Positions 15,318 to 24,438 of a DNA stretch of 64,000 nt are shown here, piece after piece; positions within the stretch are counted from its first letter, which is position 1, and every line of letters starts with the position of its first letter. The stretch lies in contig NZ_BOMQ01000051.1 of the NCBI RefSeq assembly GCF_016862275.1, positions 1 to 64,000 on the forward strand, written 5' to 3'. Position numbers and translations under genes: made by a program. The notes under the pieces were generated by a model. The model ran no database searches. It saw only the letters and a program-made list of their open reading frames with translations, and was not told the DNA's origin. This stretch comes from Actinoplanes nipponensis. Its GTDB lineage: Bacteria; Actinomycetota; Actinomycetes; Mycobacteriales; Micromonosporaceae.

Positions 15318-16435
15318 CCATGACCGAGCTGCCCGCCAGCCTGCTGCGGACCCTGCCGGGCGCCTACTACACCGATCCGGCGATCTTCACTGCCGAGCAG
15401 GAGCGCATCTTCGAGCAGATGTGGTTCTGCGCGGTGCGCGGCGCGGACGTCGGCCCGACCGGCGCGTTCCGGACCGTGCGGGTGGGCCGCGAGAGCGTGC
15501 TGGTGACCCGCAACGCGGCCGGCCAGGCGCGGGCGTTCCTCAACATCTGCCGGCACCGCGGCGCCCAGCTGTGTGCCGACGAGACCGGCTCGGTCAAGCG
15601 CACCTTCCGCTGCACGTACCACGCGTGGGCCTACGACCTGGACGGCAAGCTGGTCGCGGCGCCCAACCTGGTCAAGATGCCGGACATCGACCGCGTCGCG
15701 TACGGCCTGAGCCCGGTGCACGTGCGCGAGTGGCTGGGCTACGTCTGGGTCTGCCTGGCCGAGACGCCGCCGTCCTTCGCCGCCACCGTGCAGGGCGCCT
15801 GCGAGGAGCGGCTGGGCGACCTGGCCGCGGTGGAGCGCTACGGCATCGAGGACCTCACGGTCGGCCGGCGCATCCGCTACGACGTGCGGGCCAACTGGAA
15901 GCTGATCATCGAGAACTTCATGGAGTGCTACCACTGCGCGACCATCCACCCGGAGCTCGTGCACGTGCTGCCGGAGTTCGCGGGCGGCTTCGCGGCGCAG
16001 TACTACGTGGGCCACGGCGCGGAGTTCGGGCCGGACGTCGAGGGCTTCACCGTCGACGGCAGCGCCGGGGTGACCCCGATCGCCGGCATCGACCGGGACC
16101 AGGACCGCCGCTACTTCGCGGTCACCATCCGGCCCCAGGTCTTCCTCAACCTCGTGCCCGACCACGTGATCCTGCACCGGATGTACCCGCTGGCGGCGGA
16201 CCGCACGGTGGTCGAGTGCGACTGGCTCTACCGGCCCGAGGTGGTCGCCGAGGGCCGGGACCTGTCCCGCTCGGTGGAGCTGTTCGACCGGGTCAACCGG
16301 CAGGACTTCGACGCCTGCGAGCGCTGCCAGCCCGGGATGGCCTCGCGCGCGTACGCGGCCGGCGGCGTGCTGGTGCCCAGCGAGCACCACCTCGCGGGTT
16401 TCCACGACTGGCTGCGTACGCGCCTGGCCGGCTGA
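15314..16435 (+). CDS. Rieske oxygenase alpha subunit, probable glycine betaine monooxygenase
   Basis: A 373-residue Rieske non-haem iron oxygenase. The [2Fe-2S] ligands are C79-x-H81 (NICRHRGAQL) and C100-x2-H103 (CTYHAW). The mononuclear iron histidines are H207 and H212 in NFMECYHCATIHPEL. This NFMECYHC...H pattern is typical of the quaternary-ammonium branch (glycine betaine monooxygenase GbcA, stachydrine demethylase, carnitine oxygenase) rather than aromatic-ring dioxygenases. It would remove the first methyl group, giving dimethylglycine for the first gene of the operon. Its start overlaps the sarcosine oxidase stop. No reductase (GbcB-like) gene is present nearby, so electrons must come from elsewhere. 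Confidence 0.85.
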   Translation: MTMTELPASLLRTLPGAYYTDPAIFTAEQERIFEQMWFCAVRGADVGPTGAFRTVRVGRESVLVTRNAAGQARAFLNICRHRGAQLCADETGSVKRTFRCTYHAWAYDLDGKLVAAPNLVKMPDIDRVAYGLSPVHVREWLGYVWVCLAETPPSFAATVQGACEERLGDLAAVERYGIEDLTVGRRIRYDVRANWKLIIENFMECYHCATIHPELVHVLPEFAGGFAAQYYVGHGAEFGPDVEGFTVDGSAGVTPIAGIDRDQDRRYFAVTIRPQVFLNLVPDHVILHRMYPLAADRTVVECDWLYRPEVVAEGRDLSRSVELFDRVNRQDFDACERCQPGMASRAYAAGGVLVPSEHHLAGFHDWLRTRLAG

Positions 16436-16457
16436 GCCTTCTCGCTAGGGTGACGGC

Positions 16458-18626
16458 ATGCTCCTCGCCCTGACCGCGGCCGGTGTCACGGTGCTGATCG
16501 ACGCCACCGCCGGGCGCCTGCCCGCCCTGGCCTACTGGGGCCGGGCGCTGCCGGGCCTCGACGCGGAGCAGGCGCAGGCGCTGGTCGCCACCGGCGAGCC
16601 GGTGGCCGGCTCCAACGACCCGGAGGTCCGGCCGCGGGTGGCCGTCCTGCCCGGCCACGACGCCGGCTGGACGGGCCGGCCCGGCCTGCGCGGCTCGTTC
16701 GCCGGCGTCGGCTGGTCCCCCGCGTTCACCGTCGCCGCCGTCACCGTCGACGGCGCCCCGGCGCCCGCGTTCCACGCCGGCGGCCCCGGCCGGGTCGAGG
16801 TCCGGGCGGTGGACGACGCCGGGCGGCTGGAGCTGCGGCTGGTCCTGGAGCTGCTGCCCGCCGGGCTGCTGCGGGCCCGGGCGGCGCTGCGCAACCGGGC
16901 GGCCGAGGGGTACGCCCTGGACGACCTGGTGCTGGCGTTCCCGGTGCCGGCCGAGGCGGACGAGCTGCTGGACTTCACCGGCCGGCACAACCAGGAACGG
17001 GTGCCGGTGCGCAGCCCGTTCCCGGCCGGCACGCACCTGCGGGAGAACCGCAAGGGCCGCACCGGCGCCGACAGCGCGTACCTGCTGCACGCGGGCACCG
17101 CCGGGTTCGGCTTCGCGGCCGGCCGGATCTGGGCCGTGCACACGGCGTGGAGCGGCAACCACACCCACTACGCCGAGCAGGTGCACACCGGCGAGCGGCT
17201 GCTCGGCGGCGGCGAGCTGCTGCTGCCCGGGGAGGTCCGGCTGGCGACCGGCGAGACCTACGAGGGCCCCTGGGTGTACGCCGCGTACGGCGACGGCCTC
17301 GACGAGGTGGCCCGGCGCTTCCACCGGCACCTGCGCGCGCGCCGGCCCCCGGTGTCGCCGCGGCGGCCGGTGACGCTGAACGTGTGGGAGGCCGTCTACT
17401 TCGACCACGACCTCGACCGCCTGACCGGGCTGGCCGAGCGGGCGGCCGCGGCCGGCGTCGAGCGGTACGTGCTGGACGACGGCTGGTTCGGCTCCCGCCG
17501 CGACGACACCTCCGGCCTGGGCGACTGGGTGGTCTCCGCCCAGGTCTGGCCGGCCGGGCTGCACCCGCTGGTCGACCGGGTCGCTCAGCTGGGCATGCAG
17601 TTCGGCCTGTGGTTCGAGCCGGAGATGGTCAGCCCGGACTCGGACGTGGCCCGGGCGCACCCCGACTGGATCATGGCGGCCCGCGCGGAGTGGCCGGTCG
17701 AGGCGCGCACCCAGCAGGTGCTCAACCTCGGCCTGCCGGAGGCCTACGAGCACGTCAGGACGCAGATCCTGGCCGTGCTCGCGGAGTACGACATCGGCTA
17801 CCTCAAGTGGGACCACAACCGGGACCTGATCGAGGCGGGCACCCGGCCCGACGGCGGGCGCCCCGGCGTGCACGCCCAGACACTGGCGTTCTACCGGCTG
17901 CTGGACGAGATCCGCGCGGCGCACCCGGGACTGGAGATCGAGTCCTGCTCGTCCGGCGGCGCCCGGGTCGACCTGGCGGTGCTGGAGCGTACCGACCGGG
18001 TCTGGGTCTCGGACAACATCGACGCCCACGACCGCCAGCGGATCATGCGCTGGACCACCCAGCTGGTCCCGCCGGAGTATCTCGGCTCGCACATCGCCTC
18101 CGGCCGTTCCCACGTCACCGGGCGCCGCCACGACCTGGCCTTCCGGGCCGGCACGGCGGTCTTCGGCCACCTGGGCATCGAGTGGGACCTCACCGGGGCG
18201 ACCCCGGCCGAGACCGCCGAGCTGCGCGAGTGGGTGGCGTTCTTCCGGCGCGAACGCGAGCTGCTGCTGGGCGGGGACCTCGTGCGGATGGACGGTTACG
18301 ACGACCGCGTGCTGGTGCACGGGGTGGTCGCGCCGGACCGGTCCCGGGCGCTGTTCGCGATGGCGATCACCGACAGCATCGTCCCCGATCCGGTCCCCCG
18401 GCTGCGGCTGCGCGGGTTGGACCCCGCGGCCCGCTACCGGGTCGGGCCGGTGGTGGTGGGGGCCGAGCCGGCCGGCCTGATCGCGCCGCGGTGGTGGGGG
18501 GCGGACCGCTCGGGCGCCGTGGTCACCGGCGCGGCGCTGGAGCTGGCCGGGGTGGCCTGCCCGCGGATGTATCCGGACCAGGTGCAGCTGTACCGGGCCG
18601 ACCGCGAGCCGGCCGGCCCGCGCTGA
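16458..18626 (+). CDS. Alpha-galactosidase, GH36
   Basis: A 722-residue intracellular retaining glycosidase releasing terminal alpha-galactose (melibiose, raffinose-type sugars). The N-terminal beta-sandwich (about 1-310) leads to a TIM barrel with DDGWFGSRRDD, GLWFEPEMVSPDSD and YLKWDHNR, whose Asp (about D452) is the nucleophile. SDNIDAHDRQRI holds the acid/base Asp (about D519). CSSGGARVD is the substrate-binding loop of the bacterial branch. There is no signal peptide. ATG 16458 has AGGGTGA upstream and starts 22 nt after the Rieske gene, so it may share that transcript, though the functions do not obviously belong together. Confidence 0.92.
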   Translation: MLLALTAAGVTVLIDATAGRLPALAYWGRALPGLDAEQAQALVATGEPVAGSNDPEVRPRVAVLPGHDAGWTGRPGLRGSFAGVGWSPAFTVAAVTVDGAPAPAFHAGGPGRVEVRAVDDAGRLELRLVLELLPAGLLRARAALRNRAAEGYALDDLVLAFPVPAEADELLDFTGRHNQERVPVRSPFPAGTHLRENRKGRTGADSAYLLHAGTAGFGFAAGRIWAVHTAWSGNHTHYAEQVHTGERLLGGGELLLPGEVRLATGETYEGPWVYAAYGDGLDEVARRFHRHLRARRPPVSPRRPVTLNVWEAVYFDHDLDRLTGLAERAAAAGVERYVLDDGWFGSRRDDTSGLGDWVVSAQVWPAGLHPLVDRVAQLGMQFGLWFEPEMVSPDSDVARAHPDWIMAARAEWPVEARTQQVLNLGLPEAYEHVRTQILAVLAEYDIGYLKWDHNRDLIEAGTRPDGGRPGVHAQTLAFYRLLDEIRAAHPGLEIESCSSGGARVDLAVLERTDRVWVSDNIDAHDRQRIMRWTTQLVPPEYLGSHIASGRSHVTGRRHDLAFRAGTAVFGHLGIEWDLTGATPAETAELREWVAFFRRERELLLGGDLVRMDGYDDRVLVHGVVAPDRSRALFAMAITDSIVPDPVPRLRLRGLDPAARYRVGPVVVGAEPAGLIAPRWWGADRSGAVVTGAALELAGVACPRMYPDQVQLYRADREPAGPR

Positions 18627-18654
18627 GCCGGCGACCGCGGCCGCCGAGCGCCGG

Positions 18655-19068
18655 TCAGGCGTCCGGCCGGGTGACCACCAGGACCGGCCGGGACGCCTTC
18701 TCGATCAGTTGCAGCGGGAGGCTGCCGAGCAGCCGTTCCGCCACCGCCGGCCGGGTGCTCGCGCCCACCACGATCACGTCGGCCCGCTGCTGGTCGGCGA
18801 AGTCCATGATCCGGTCGAGCGGACGGCCGGGCAGCACCGTGCCCTGCGCCTCGATCCCGGCCGCGGCCAGCCGGCGTACCGCCGCGTCCACGGCCTCACC
18901 GGCGGCCCGGACGAAGACGCTGCGCGGCGCGGGCGAGAAGCGCTCGAGTTCCACGTGATCCACCGCGACGACCGCCACGGTGGCGCCGGTCTGCTTGGCC
19001 AGGCGGGCCACCGCGTCGGTGATCCAGGGCTGGTCGGCGTCGGGCTTGGCAGCCAGCACGATGTGCAT
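18655..19068 (-). CDS. Universal stress protein (UspA family)
   Basis: A 137-residue single-domain USP with the Rossmann-like alpha/beta fold. It opens MHIVLAAKPD, and the C-terminal nucleotide loop reads VVGASTRPAVAERLLGSLPLQLIEKASRPVLVV. The usual ATP motif is G-x2-G-x9-G-S/T. Here the second glycine is missing (GASTRP) while the GS after nine residues and the RPVLVV strand are kept, so ATP binding may be weakened. ATG 19068 follows GGAGG. It is divergent from the permease gene. Confidence 0.82.
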   Translation of the reverse strand: MHIVLAAKPDADQPWITDAVARLAKQTGATVAVVAVDHVELERFSPAPRSVFVRAAGEAVDAAVRRLAAAGIEAQGTVLPGRPLDRIMDFADQQRADVIVVGASTRPAVAERLLGSLPLQLIEKASRPVLVVTRPDA

Positions 19069-19203
19069 GTCGTCCTCCGGCGGGTGGGATCACGTGGGTA
19101 GATCCTCGCCCGCGGGCCGCGCCGGAACAAGCCTCTGCGGCGGCGGGTCAGCGTCCCATCGCTTACCGTGAGGCCAGGCATGTCGATGTGGAGGTACGCG
19201 GCT

Positions 19204-20601
19204 ATGGCGGACGCGAAGACCCGGGACAGCACGGAACGCGAACAACCGGCTCTGAACCGGGTCATCGGCCCGTGGTTGCTGCTGCTCTTCGTCGTCGGCG
19301 ACATCCTCGGCACCGGGGTGTACGCGCTCACCGGCAAGGTCGCCGCCGAGGTGGGCGGCGCGGTCTGGCTGCCGTTCCTCATCGCCTTCGTGGTCGCCCT
19401 GCTGACCGCGTTCAGCTATCTGGAGTTGGTGACCAAGTATCCGCGGGCGGCCGGCGCCGCGCTCTACACGCACAAGGCGTTCGGCCTGCACTTCCTCACC
19501 TTCATGGTGACCTTCGCGGTGATGTGCTCCGGGCTGACCTCGGCGTCCAGCGCGTCGAAGGCGTTCGCCGGCAACTTCGCCGAGGCGTTCGACCTGTCGC
19601 TCGGCGAGGGCGCCGGGCTGACCGCGGTGGCGGTCGGGTTCATGACGCTGATCGCGCTGGTGAACTTCCGCGGGGTGGGCGAGAGCGTCAAGGTCAACGT
19701 GCTGCTCACCTGCGTCGAGCTGACCGGCCTGCTGATCGTCATCGCGATCGGGGCGTGGGCGCTGGGCGGCGGCGAGGGTGACGTGTCGCGGCTCGTGCAG
19801 TTCGACTCGCCGCCGGGCGAGAGCCCTTTCTTCTCGGTCACCGCGGCCACCGCGCTGGCCTTCTTCGCGATGGTCGGCTTCGAGGACTCGGTGAACATGG
19901 CCGAGGAGACCAAGGATCCGGTACGGATCTTCCCGAAGGTCATGCTGACCGGCCTGTGCGTCACCGGCGCGATCTACGTGCTGGTCGCCATCTCCGCGGT
20001 GGCGCTGGTCACCCCGGCCGACCTCGGCGAGGGCGACGCGCCGCTGCTGAAGGTGGTGTCGGCCGGCGCGCCCGCGTTCCCGCTGTGGGTCTTCGCGTTC
20101 ATCACCATGTTCGCGGTGGCCAACTCGGCGCTGATCAACATGCTGATGGCCAGCCGGCTGCTCTACGGCATGGCCAACGAGCGGGTGCTGCCCCGGATCC
20201 TGGGCCGGGTGCACCGGACCCGCCGGACGCCGTGGGTGGGCATCGTGTTCACCACGCTGATCGCGTTCGGGCTGATCTGGTTCGCCGACCTGACCGCGCT
20301 GGGCGGCACCACCGCGCTGCTGCTGCTCTGCGTGTTCACCGTGGTGAACATCGCCGTGCTGGTGCTGCGCCGCGACCGGGTGGAGCACCGGCACTTCCGG
20401 GCGCCGACGGCGATCCCGGTGCTCGGCGCGGTGGCCTGCGCCTACCTGGCCAGCCCGCTCTCCGGCCGGGCGGGCGCCGACTACCGGGTGGCCGGCGTGC
20501 TGCTGGTCATCGGCGTCGTGCTGTGGGCCCTCACCTACGCGACCAACCGGTTCATCCGGCACCGGGAGACCACGCTGGACCCGACGCACCTGGAGAAGTA
20601 G
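19204..20601 (+). CDS. Amino acid permease, APC superfamily
   Basis: A 465-residue inner-membrane transporter with about 12 hydrophobic segments. TM1 has the unwound glycine motif GDILGTGVYALTG, where APC transporters bind the amino-acid carboxylate and amine. FAMVGFEDSVNMAEETKDPVR in TM6 and the following loop is the other substrate signature (F-x-G-F/Y-E/D with the E-E-x-K-D-P loop). The substrate is probably a cationic or neutral amino acid. ATG 19204 is chosen because GGAGG at 19190-19194 is correctly spaced; earlier ATGs at 19180 and 19186 precede that site. It ends 3 nt before the convergent lyase gene. Confidence 0.87.
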   Translation: MADAKTRDSTEREQPALNRVIGPWLLLLFVVGDILGTGVYALTGKVAAEVGGAVWLPFLIAFVVALLTAFSYLELVTKYPRAAGAALYTHKAFGLHFLTFMVTFAVMCSGLTSASSASKAFAGNFAEAFDLSLGEGAGLTAVAVGFMTLIALVNFRGVGESVKVNVLLTCVELTGLLIVIAIGAWALGGGEGDVSRLVQFDSPPGESPFFSVTAATALAFFAMVGFEDSVNMAEETKDPVRIFPKVMLTGLCVTGAIYVLVAISAVALVTPADLGEGDAPLLKVVSAGAPAFPLWVFAFITMFAVANSALINMLMASRLLYGMANERVLPRILGRVHRTRRTPWVGIVFTTLIAFGLIWFADLTALGGTTALLLLCVFTVVNIAVLVLRRDRVEHRHFRAPTAIPVLGAVACAYLASPLSGRAGADYRVAGVLLVIGVVLWALTYATNRFIRHRETTLDPTHLEK

Positions 20602-20604
20602 GGC

Positions 20605-21366
20605 TCAGCCCAGCCGGCGTACCGGTGAGGTGCCGTACAGCCGGCCCATCGCCTCCTTGAGCCCGCCCGGCCGCGCCTTGTACTCCCGCTCCGCGCGCAG
20701 CACGACGTGCTGCGCGGCGGCGTCGCCGGCCCAGGCGGCCAGGCACTCGCGCGGCGCCAGGTTCGCCGCCGCGACGACGGCCCCGGCCGCGCCCAGCCAG
20801 CTCGCGTAGCCCAGCAGCGCGGAGGCCCCGGTGTAGACGGCCAGGTCCCCGCCGAGGCCGAGCTCGTGGCCGAGCCGGGCCGGGTCGCCGCTGGAGTCCT
20901 TGATCCCCGCCAGGCCCAGCTCGCCCAGCGCCTCGACCGGCACCGGCCCGCCCGCGACGCCCGGGTAGTGGTAGGCCAGCACGGGCACCCCGGCGGCGGC
21001 GGTCACCCGCTCGTAGAAGCCGGTCAGCGCCCCGCCCAGCCGGGGCGGCGCGACCAGCACCGCGTCCGCGCCCGCGTCGACGGCGCCGGCCACCCGGGTG
21101 ACGGCCTGCTGCCACCACTCCCCGGAGGCGCCGGCGATCACCGGCACGCCGGGGCAGGCGTGCCGGACGGCGGCGACGAGCTCCACCCGCTCGGCGTCGG
21201 TGAGGGTGGCGGCCTCGCCGGTGCTGCCGTTGACCAGCACCGCCCGGATGCCGGCCTCGACCAGCCGGGCGGCGTGCCCGGCGGTGGCCTTGGCGTCGAC
21301 CGCGGCGCCGGCGTCGAACAGGTTGACCAGGGCGACGGCGGGTCCCGTCCAGAGCGGCTCAGTCAT
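20605..21366 (-). CDS. Dihydrodipicolinate synthase/N-acetylneuraminate lyase family aldolase
   Basis: A 253-residue class I aldolase of the DapA/NanA TIM-barrel family. The Schiff-base lysine is K156 in GIKDSSGD and the catalytic tyrosine lies in AYHYPG (about Y132/Y134). The pyruvate-binding GSTGE loop is VNGSTGEAATLT. At 253 residues it is about 40 shorter than standard members, mainly at the C-terminal helices. With no other lysine genes nearby it is more likely a catabolic 2-keto-3-deoxy-acid-type aldolase than the biosynthetic DapA. The start is ATG 21366. It lies downstream of the trehalose importer on the same strand, behind a hairpin. Confidence 0.82.
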   Translation of the reverse strand: MTEPLWTGPAVALVNLFDAGAAVDAKATAGHAARLVEAGIRAVLVNGSTGEAATLTDAERVELVAAVRHACPGVPVIAGASGEWWQQAVTRVAGAVDAGADAVLVAPPRLGGALTGFYERVTAAAGVPVLAYHYPGVAGGPVPVEALGELGLAGIKDSSGDPARLGHELGLGGDLAVYTGASALLGYASWLGAAGAVVAAANLAPRECLAAWAGDAAAQHVVLRAEREYKARPGGLKEAMGRLYGTSPVRRLG

Positions 21367-21384
21367 CCACCCAGCCTCCCCGAC

Positions 21385-21420
21385 GCCGGCCCGCGCGGCC
21401 AGCGGAACGGCCGGGCCGGC
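21385..21420 (-). terminator. Hairpin terminator after sugC
   Basis: The outer arms GCCGGCCC (21385-21392) and GGGCCGGC (21413-21420) pair perfectly. An inner GGCC/GGCC (21397-21400, 21409-21412) continues the stem around an 8-nt loop, with a one-sided GCGC bulge. It lies just past the sugC stop and before the aldolase gene. Confidence 0.6.
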
Positions 21421-21441
21421 GGACGGGTCCCGCCCCGCCGC

Positions 21442-22608
21442 TCAGTCGGTGATCAGGTTCTTGCCGGTCGACGCGTCGAACACCTGGATCTTGGAGGTGT
21501 CGTACCAGAGCCGGGCGGTCTGCCCGCGCCGGACGTCGGCCCCCGCGTCCAGCCGGGCCGTCACGTCGACGCCGCCGCTGTGCAGCTCGTTGCCGGTGTC
21601 CTTGGCCAGGTCGTCGAGCTCCTGCGAGTGCGCCTGGTCGCCCTGCATGGTGAAGTAGGCGTACACGTCGGAGCCCATCGCCTCGACGATGTCGACCGGG
21701 GCGTCGAAGGTCGCGCCCGGCTTGTCGCCGACCAGCGAGGCCTCCTCGAAGTGCTCGGGGCGGATGCCGACGATCACCTCCCGGGTGCCGGTGGCCCCGT
21801 TCAGCTGCTGCCGGACCCGGTCCGGCAGCTTGGCCTCGCCCAGGGCGGTGACCACGCTGTCCGGCTTGAGCTGGCCCGGGAAGAAGTTCATGGCCGGGCT
21901 GCCGATGAAGCCGGCCACGAACAGGTTCGCCGGGTGGGCGTACAGGAACGCCGGCGAGCCGACCTGCTGCACGACGCCGGCGCGCATGACCACCACGCGG
22001 TCGCCGAGGGTCATCGCCTCGGTCTGGTCGTGGGTGACGTAGAGGGTGGTGGTGCCCAGGTTCTTCTGGATGCGCGAGATCTGGGTGCGCATCTGCACCC
22101 GCAGCTTGGCGTCCAGGTTGGACAGCGGCTCGTCCATGAGGAACGCCTTGGGCGACCGGACGATCGCCCGGCCCATCGCCACCCGCTGACGCTGGCCGCC
22201 GGAGAGGTTGGCCGGCTTGCGGTCCAGGTGCTGGGTCAGCTCCAGCATCTCCGCCGCGTGCTGCACCTTCGTGCGGATGGTGTCCTTGTCCAGCCCGGCC
22301 AGCCGCAGCGGGAAGCCCATGTTGTCGCCGACGGTCATGTGCGGGTAGAGCGCGTAGGACTGGAACACCATGGCGATGTCGCGGTCCTTGGGGGCCTTGT
22401 CGTTGACGACCTGGCCGTCGATGAGCAGCTTGCCGGCGGTGATGTCCTCCAGCCCGGCCACCATGTTCAGCGTGGTCGACTTCCCGCACCCCGACGGGCC
22501 GACCAGGATGATGAACTCGCCGTCGGCGATCTCGAGGTTGAAGTCGTCCACGGCCAGGGCGCCGTCGGGGTAACGCTTGACCACATGGTCCAGAACGATC
22601 TCGGCCAC
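21442..22608 (-). CDS. sugC: ABC transporter ATPase, trehalose SugC/MsmK/UgpC type
   Basis: A 388-residue ATPase energising sugar import. Walker A is GPSGCGKST, the Q-loop is in VFQSYALYPHM, the signature is LSGGQRQR, Walker B is AFLMDEPLSNLD and the switch His is in VTHDQTEAM. A C-terminal beta-barrel regulatory domain (about 240-388, with VGIRPEHFEEA) is typical of CUT1 importers that share an ATPase. It is the last gene of lpqY-sugA-sugB-sugC, 34 nt after sugB. The ATPase could also serve the second sugar importer in this window, which has no ATPase gene of its own. Confidence 0.9.
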   Translation of the reverse strand: MAEIVLDHVVKRYPDGALAVDDFNLEIADGEFIILVGPSGCGKSTTLNMVAGLEDITAGKLLIDGQVVNDKAPKDRDIAMVFQSYALYPHMTVGDNMGFPLRLAGLDKDTIRTKVQHAAEMLELTQHLDRKPANLSGGQRQRVAMGRAIVRSPKAFLMDEPLSNLDAKLRVQMRTQISRIQKNLGTTTLYVTHDQTEAMTLGDRVVVMRAGVVQQVGSPAFLYAHPANLFVAGFIGSPAMNFFPGQLKPDSVVTALGEAKLPDRVRQQLNGATGTREVIVGIRPEHFEEASLVGDKPGATFDAPVDIVEAMGSDVYAYFTMQGDQAHSQELDDLAKDTGNELHSGGVDVTARLDAGADVRRGQTARLWYDTSKIQVFDASTGKNLITD

Positions 22609-22642
22609 GTCAGCTCCAAGTGGATGAGTGCGGGTGGATGGG

Positions 22643-23476
22643 TCAGCCCTTGACGGCGCCCGAGGTGAGCCCGGCGACGATCCGCCGCTGGAAGACCAGC
22701 ACGAAGATCACGATCGGGATGGTGATGACCACGGCGGCGGCCGCGATCGGTCCGGTCGGCTTCTCGAACGTGGTGGCCCCGGTGAAGTAGCTCATCGCCG
22801 CGGGCACGGTGCGCGCGTTGGAGGTCGAGGTGAGCGAGAGCGCGAACAGGAAGTCGTTCCAGCAGGAGATGAAGACCAGGATCGCGGTGGTGAAGATGCC
22901 GGGCATGGCCAGCGGCGTGATGACCCGGCGGAAGGCCTGGTACGGCGTCGCGCCGTCCATCTTCGCGGCCTTCTCCAGGTCCCACGGGATCTCCCGGAAG
23001 AACGCCGACAGCGTGTAGATGGCCAGCGGCAGCGCGAAGGCGATGTACGGGATGATCAGGCCGGGCCAGGTGTCGAACAGCCCCACCGCCGTCTCGATCT
23101 TGAACAGCGGGGTGACCAGCGCGATCTGCGGGAACATCGAGACCAGCAGGGCCATGGCCACGATCGTCCGCTTGCCCGGGAAGTCGAGCCGGGCGATGGC
23201 GTACGCCGCCATGGTGCCGAACGCGATGGCGATCAGGGTGGCGATGATGCAGATGCCGATCGAGTTGGCCAGCGCCCGCAGGAAGTCGGAGTTGTTGAAG
23301 ATCGCGGTGTAGCTGTCGTCGCTGGGCGAGGTCGGGAAGTAGTTGCCGTCGTTGAGGGTCGCGTCGTCCTTGAGCGACAGCGACACGATCCAGAGCACCG
23401 GGATGAACGCGTACAGCAGGACGATCGCGTTGACACCCCACCACATCAGCTTGCGGTTGGTGGTCTCCGGCTGCAT
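22643..23476 (-). CDS. sugB: ABC trehalose importer permease SugB
   Basis: A 277-residue six-TM permease of the MalG type. The cytoplasmic EAA loop that docks on the ATPase reads EKAAKMDGATPYQAFRRVITPLAMPG (key residues K-A-A-x-x-D-G-A and G last). TM1 is MWWGVNAIVLLYAFIPVLWIVSLSL. The start ATG 23476 is 2 nt after the sugA stop. The assignment to the trehalose system rests on the LpqY-like binding protein at the head of the operon. Confidence 0.9.
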   Translation of the reverse strand: MQPETTNRKLMWWGVNAIVLLYAFIPVLWIVSLSLKDDATLNDGNYFPTSPSDDSYTAIFNNSDFLRALANSIGICIIATLIAIAFGTMAAYAIARLDFPGKRTIVAMALLVSMFPQIALVTPLFKIETAVGLFDTWPGLIIPYIAFALPLAIYTLSAFFREIPWDLEKAAKMDGATPYQAFRRVITPLAMPGIFTTAILVFISCWNDFLFALSLTSTSNARTVPAAMSYFTGATTFEKPTGPIAAAAVVITIPIVIFVLVFQRRIVAGLTSGAVKG

Positions 23477-23478
23477 GA

Positions 23479-24438
23479 CTACCGCCTCCCCTCAGCGTCG
23501 GATCCGGGCGCGGCCGCCCCGAAGAACTTGATGAACGCGAACGCGATGATGCCGGTGGTGATGAAGATCAGCACCGACATCGCCGAGCCGATGCCGAGGT
23601 TCAGCCCCCGGATCAGATTGCTGTAGGCCACCATCGACACCGAGCTGGTCTGGTTGGACCCGCTGGTGAGCACGAAGATGTTGTCGAACACCCGGAACGC
23701 GTCCAGGGTGCGGAACAGCAGCGCGACCAGGATGGCCGGCTTGATCAGCGGCACGGTCACCAGCCAGAACCGCTTCCACGCGGTCGCGCCGTCCATCGAG
23801 GCCGCCTTGAGCAGGTCCTCGGGCACCAGCGCCAGGCCGGCCATCAGCAGCAGGGCCATGAACGGGACGGTCTTCCAGACCTCGGCCAGGATGATGATGC
23901 CGATCGACGGCCAGAACTCGGTCAGCGGCGCGGAGTTCTCCGGGGCCAGCCAGCCCAGCCCCTGGGTCCAGGCGAAGCGCCAGGAGAACGCCGCCACCAC
24001 GGTCACGATCGCGTACGGCACCAGCGCCGAGGTGCGCACCAGCCCCCGCCCCACGATCGTGCGGTGCATGACGATCGCCAGCAGCATGCCGAAGATCAGC
24101 TCGAGGGTGGCGCCGACGATGGTGATCAGCATGGTGACGCCGAACGCGGTCCACCAGATCGGGCTGGACAGCACGGTGACGTAGTTGTCGAACCAGATGA
24201 ACTTGTTGGCGTCCGGCTGGCGCAGGTCGGCCTTGTTCAGCGAGAGCCAGAAGGCGTACAGGATCGGGTAGGCGGCCACCGCGAGCATGATCACCACGGC
24301 CGGGCCGACGAGCATCAGGCCCAGCTTGCGCTCGGCCCGCTTGGCGTCGGTGTGCCGCTGCCGGGCGATGTCGAGGGTGCCGTCGTCCATGCGGTCCTCG
24401 GCCGCCTGGGCGGCCGCGGCGGTCGGTGTAGCGGTCAT
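23479..24438 (-). CDS. sugA: ABC trehalose importer permease SugA
   Basis: A 319-residue MalF-type permease. A charged N-terminus (about 35 residues) is followed by TM1 (LMLVGPAVVIMLAVAAYPILYAFWLSL). The EAA loop is EDLLKAASMDGATAWKRFWLVTVPLIKP. The start ATG 24438 overlaps the lpqY stop by ATGA, so translation is coupled. It pairs with SugB to form the membrane channel. Confidence 0.9.
   Translation of the reverse strand: MTATPTAAAAQAAEDRMDDGTLDIARQRHTDAKRAERKLGLMLVGPAVVIMLAVAAYPILYAFWLSLNKADLRQPDANKFIWFDNYVTVLSSPIWWTAFGVTMLITIVGATLELIFGMLLAIVMHRTIVGRGLVRTSALVPYAIVTVVAAFSWRFAWTQGLGWLAPENSAPLTEFWPSIGIIILAEVWKTVPFMALLLMAGLALVPEDLLKAASMDGATAWKRFWLVTVPLIKPAILVALLFRTLDAFRVFDNIFVLTSGSNQTSSVSMVAYSNLIRGLNLGIGSAMSVLIFITTGIIAFAFIKFFGAAAPGSDAEGRR

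Noticed and set aside
20605..21366. Lysine-pathway dapA
   Set aside because: The protein is about 40 residues short and has no lysine-pathway neighbours. A catabolic aldolase of the same family is more likely.
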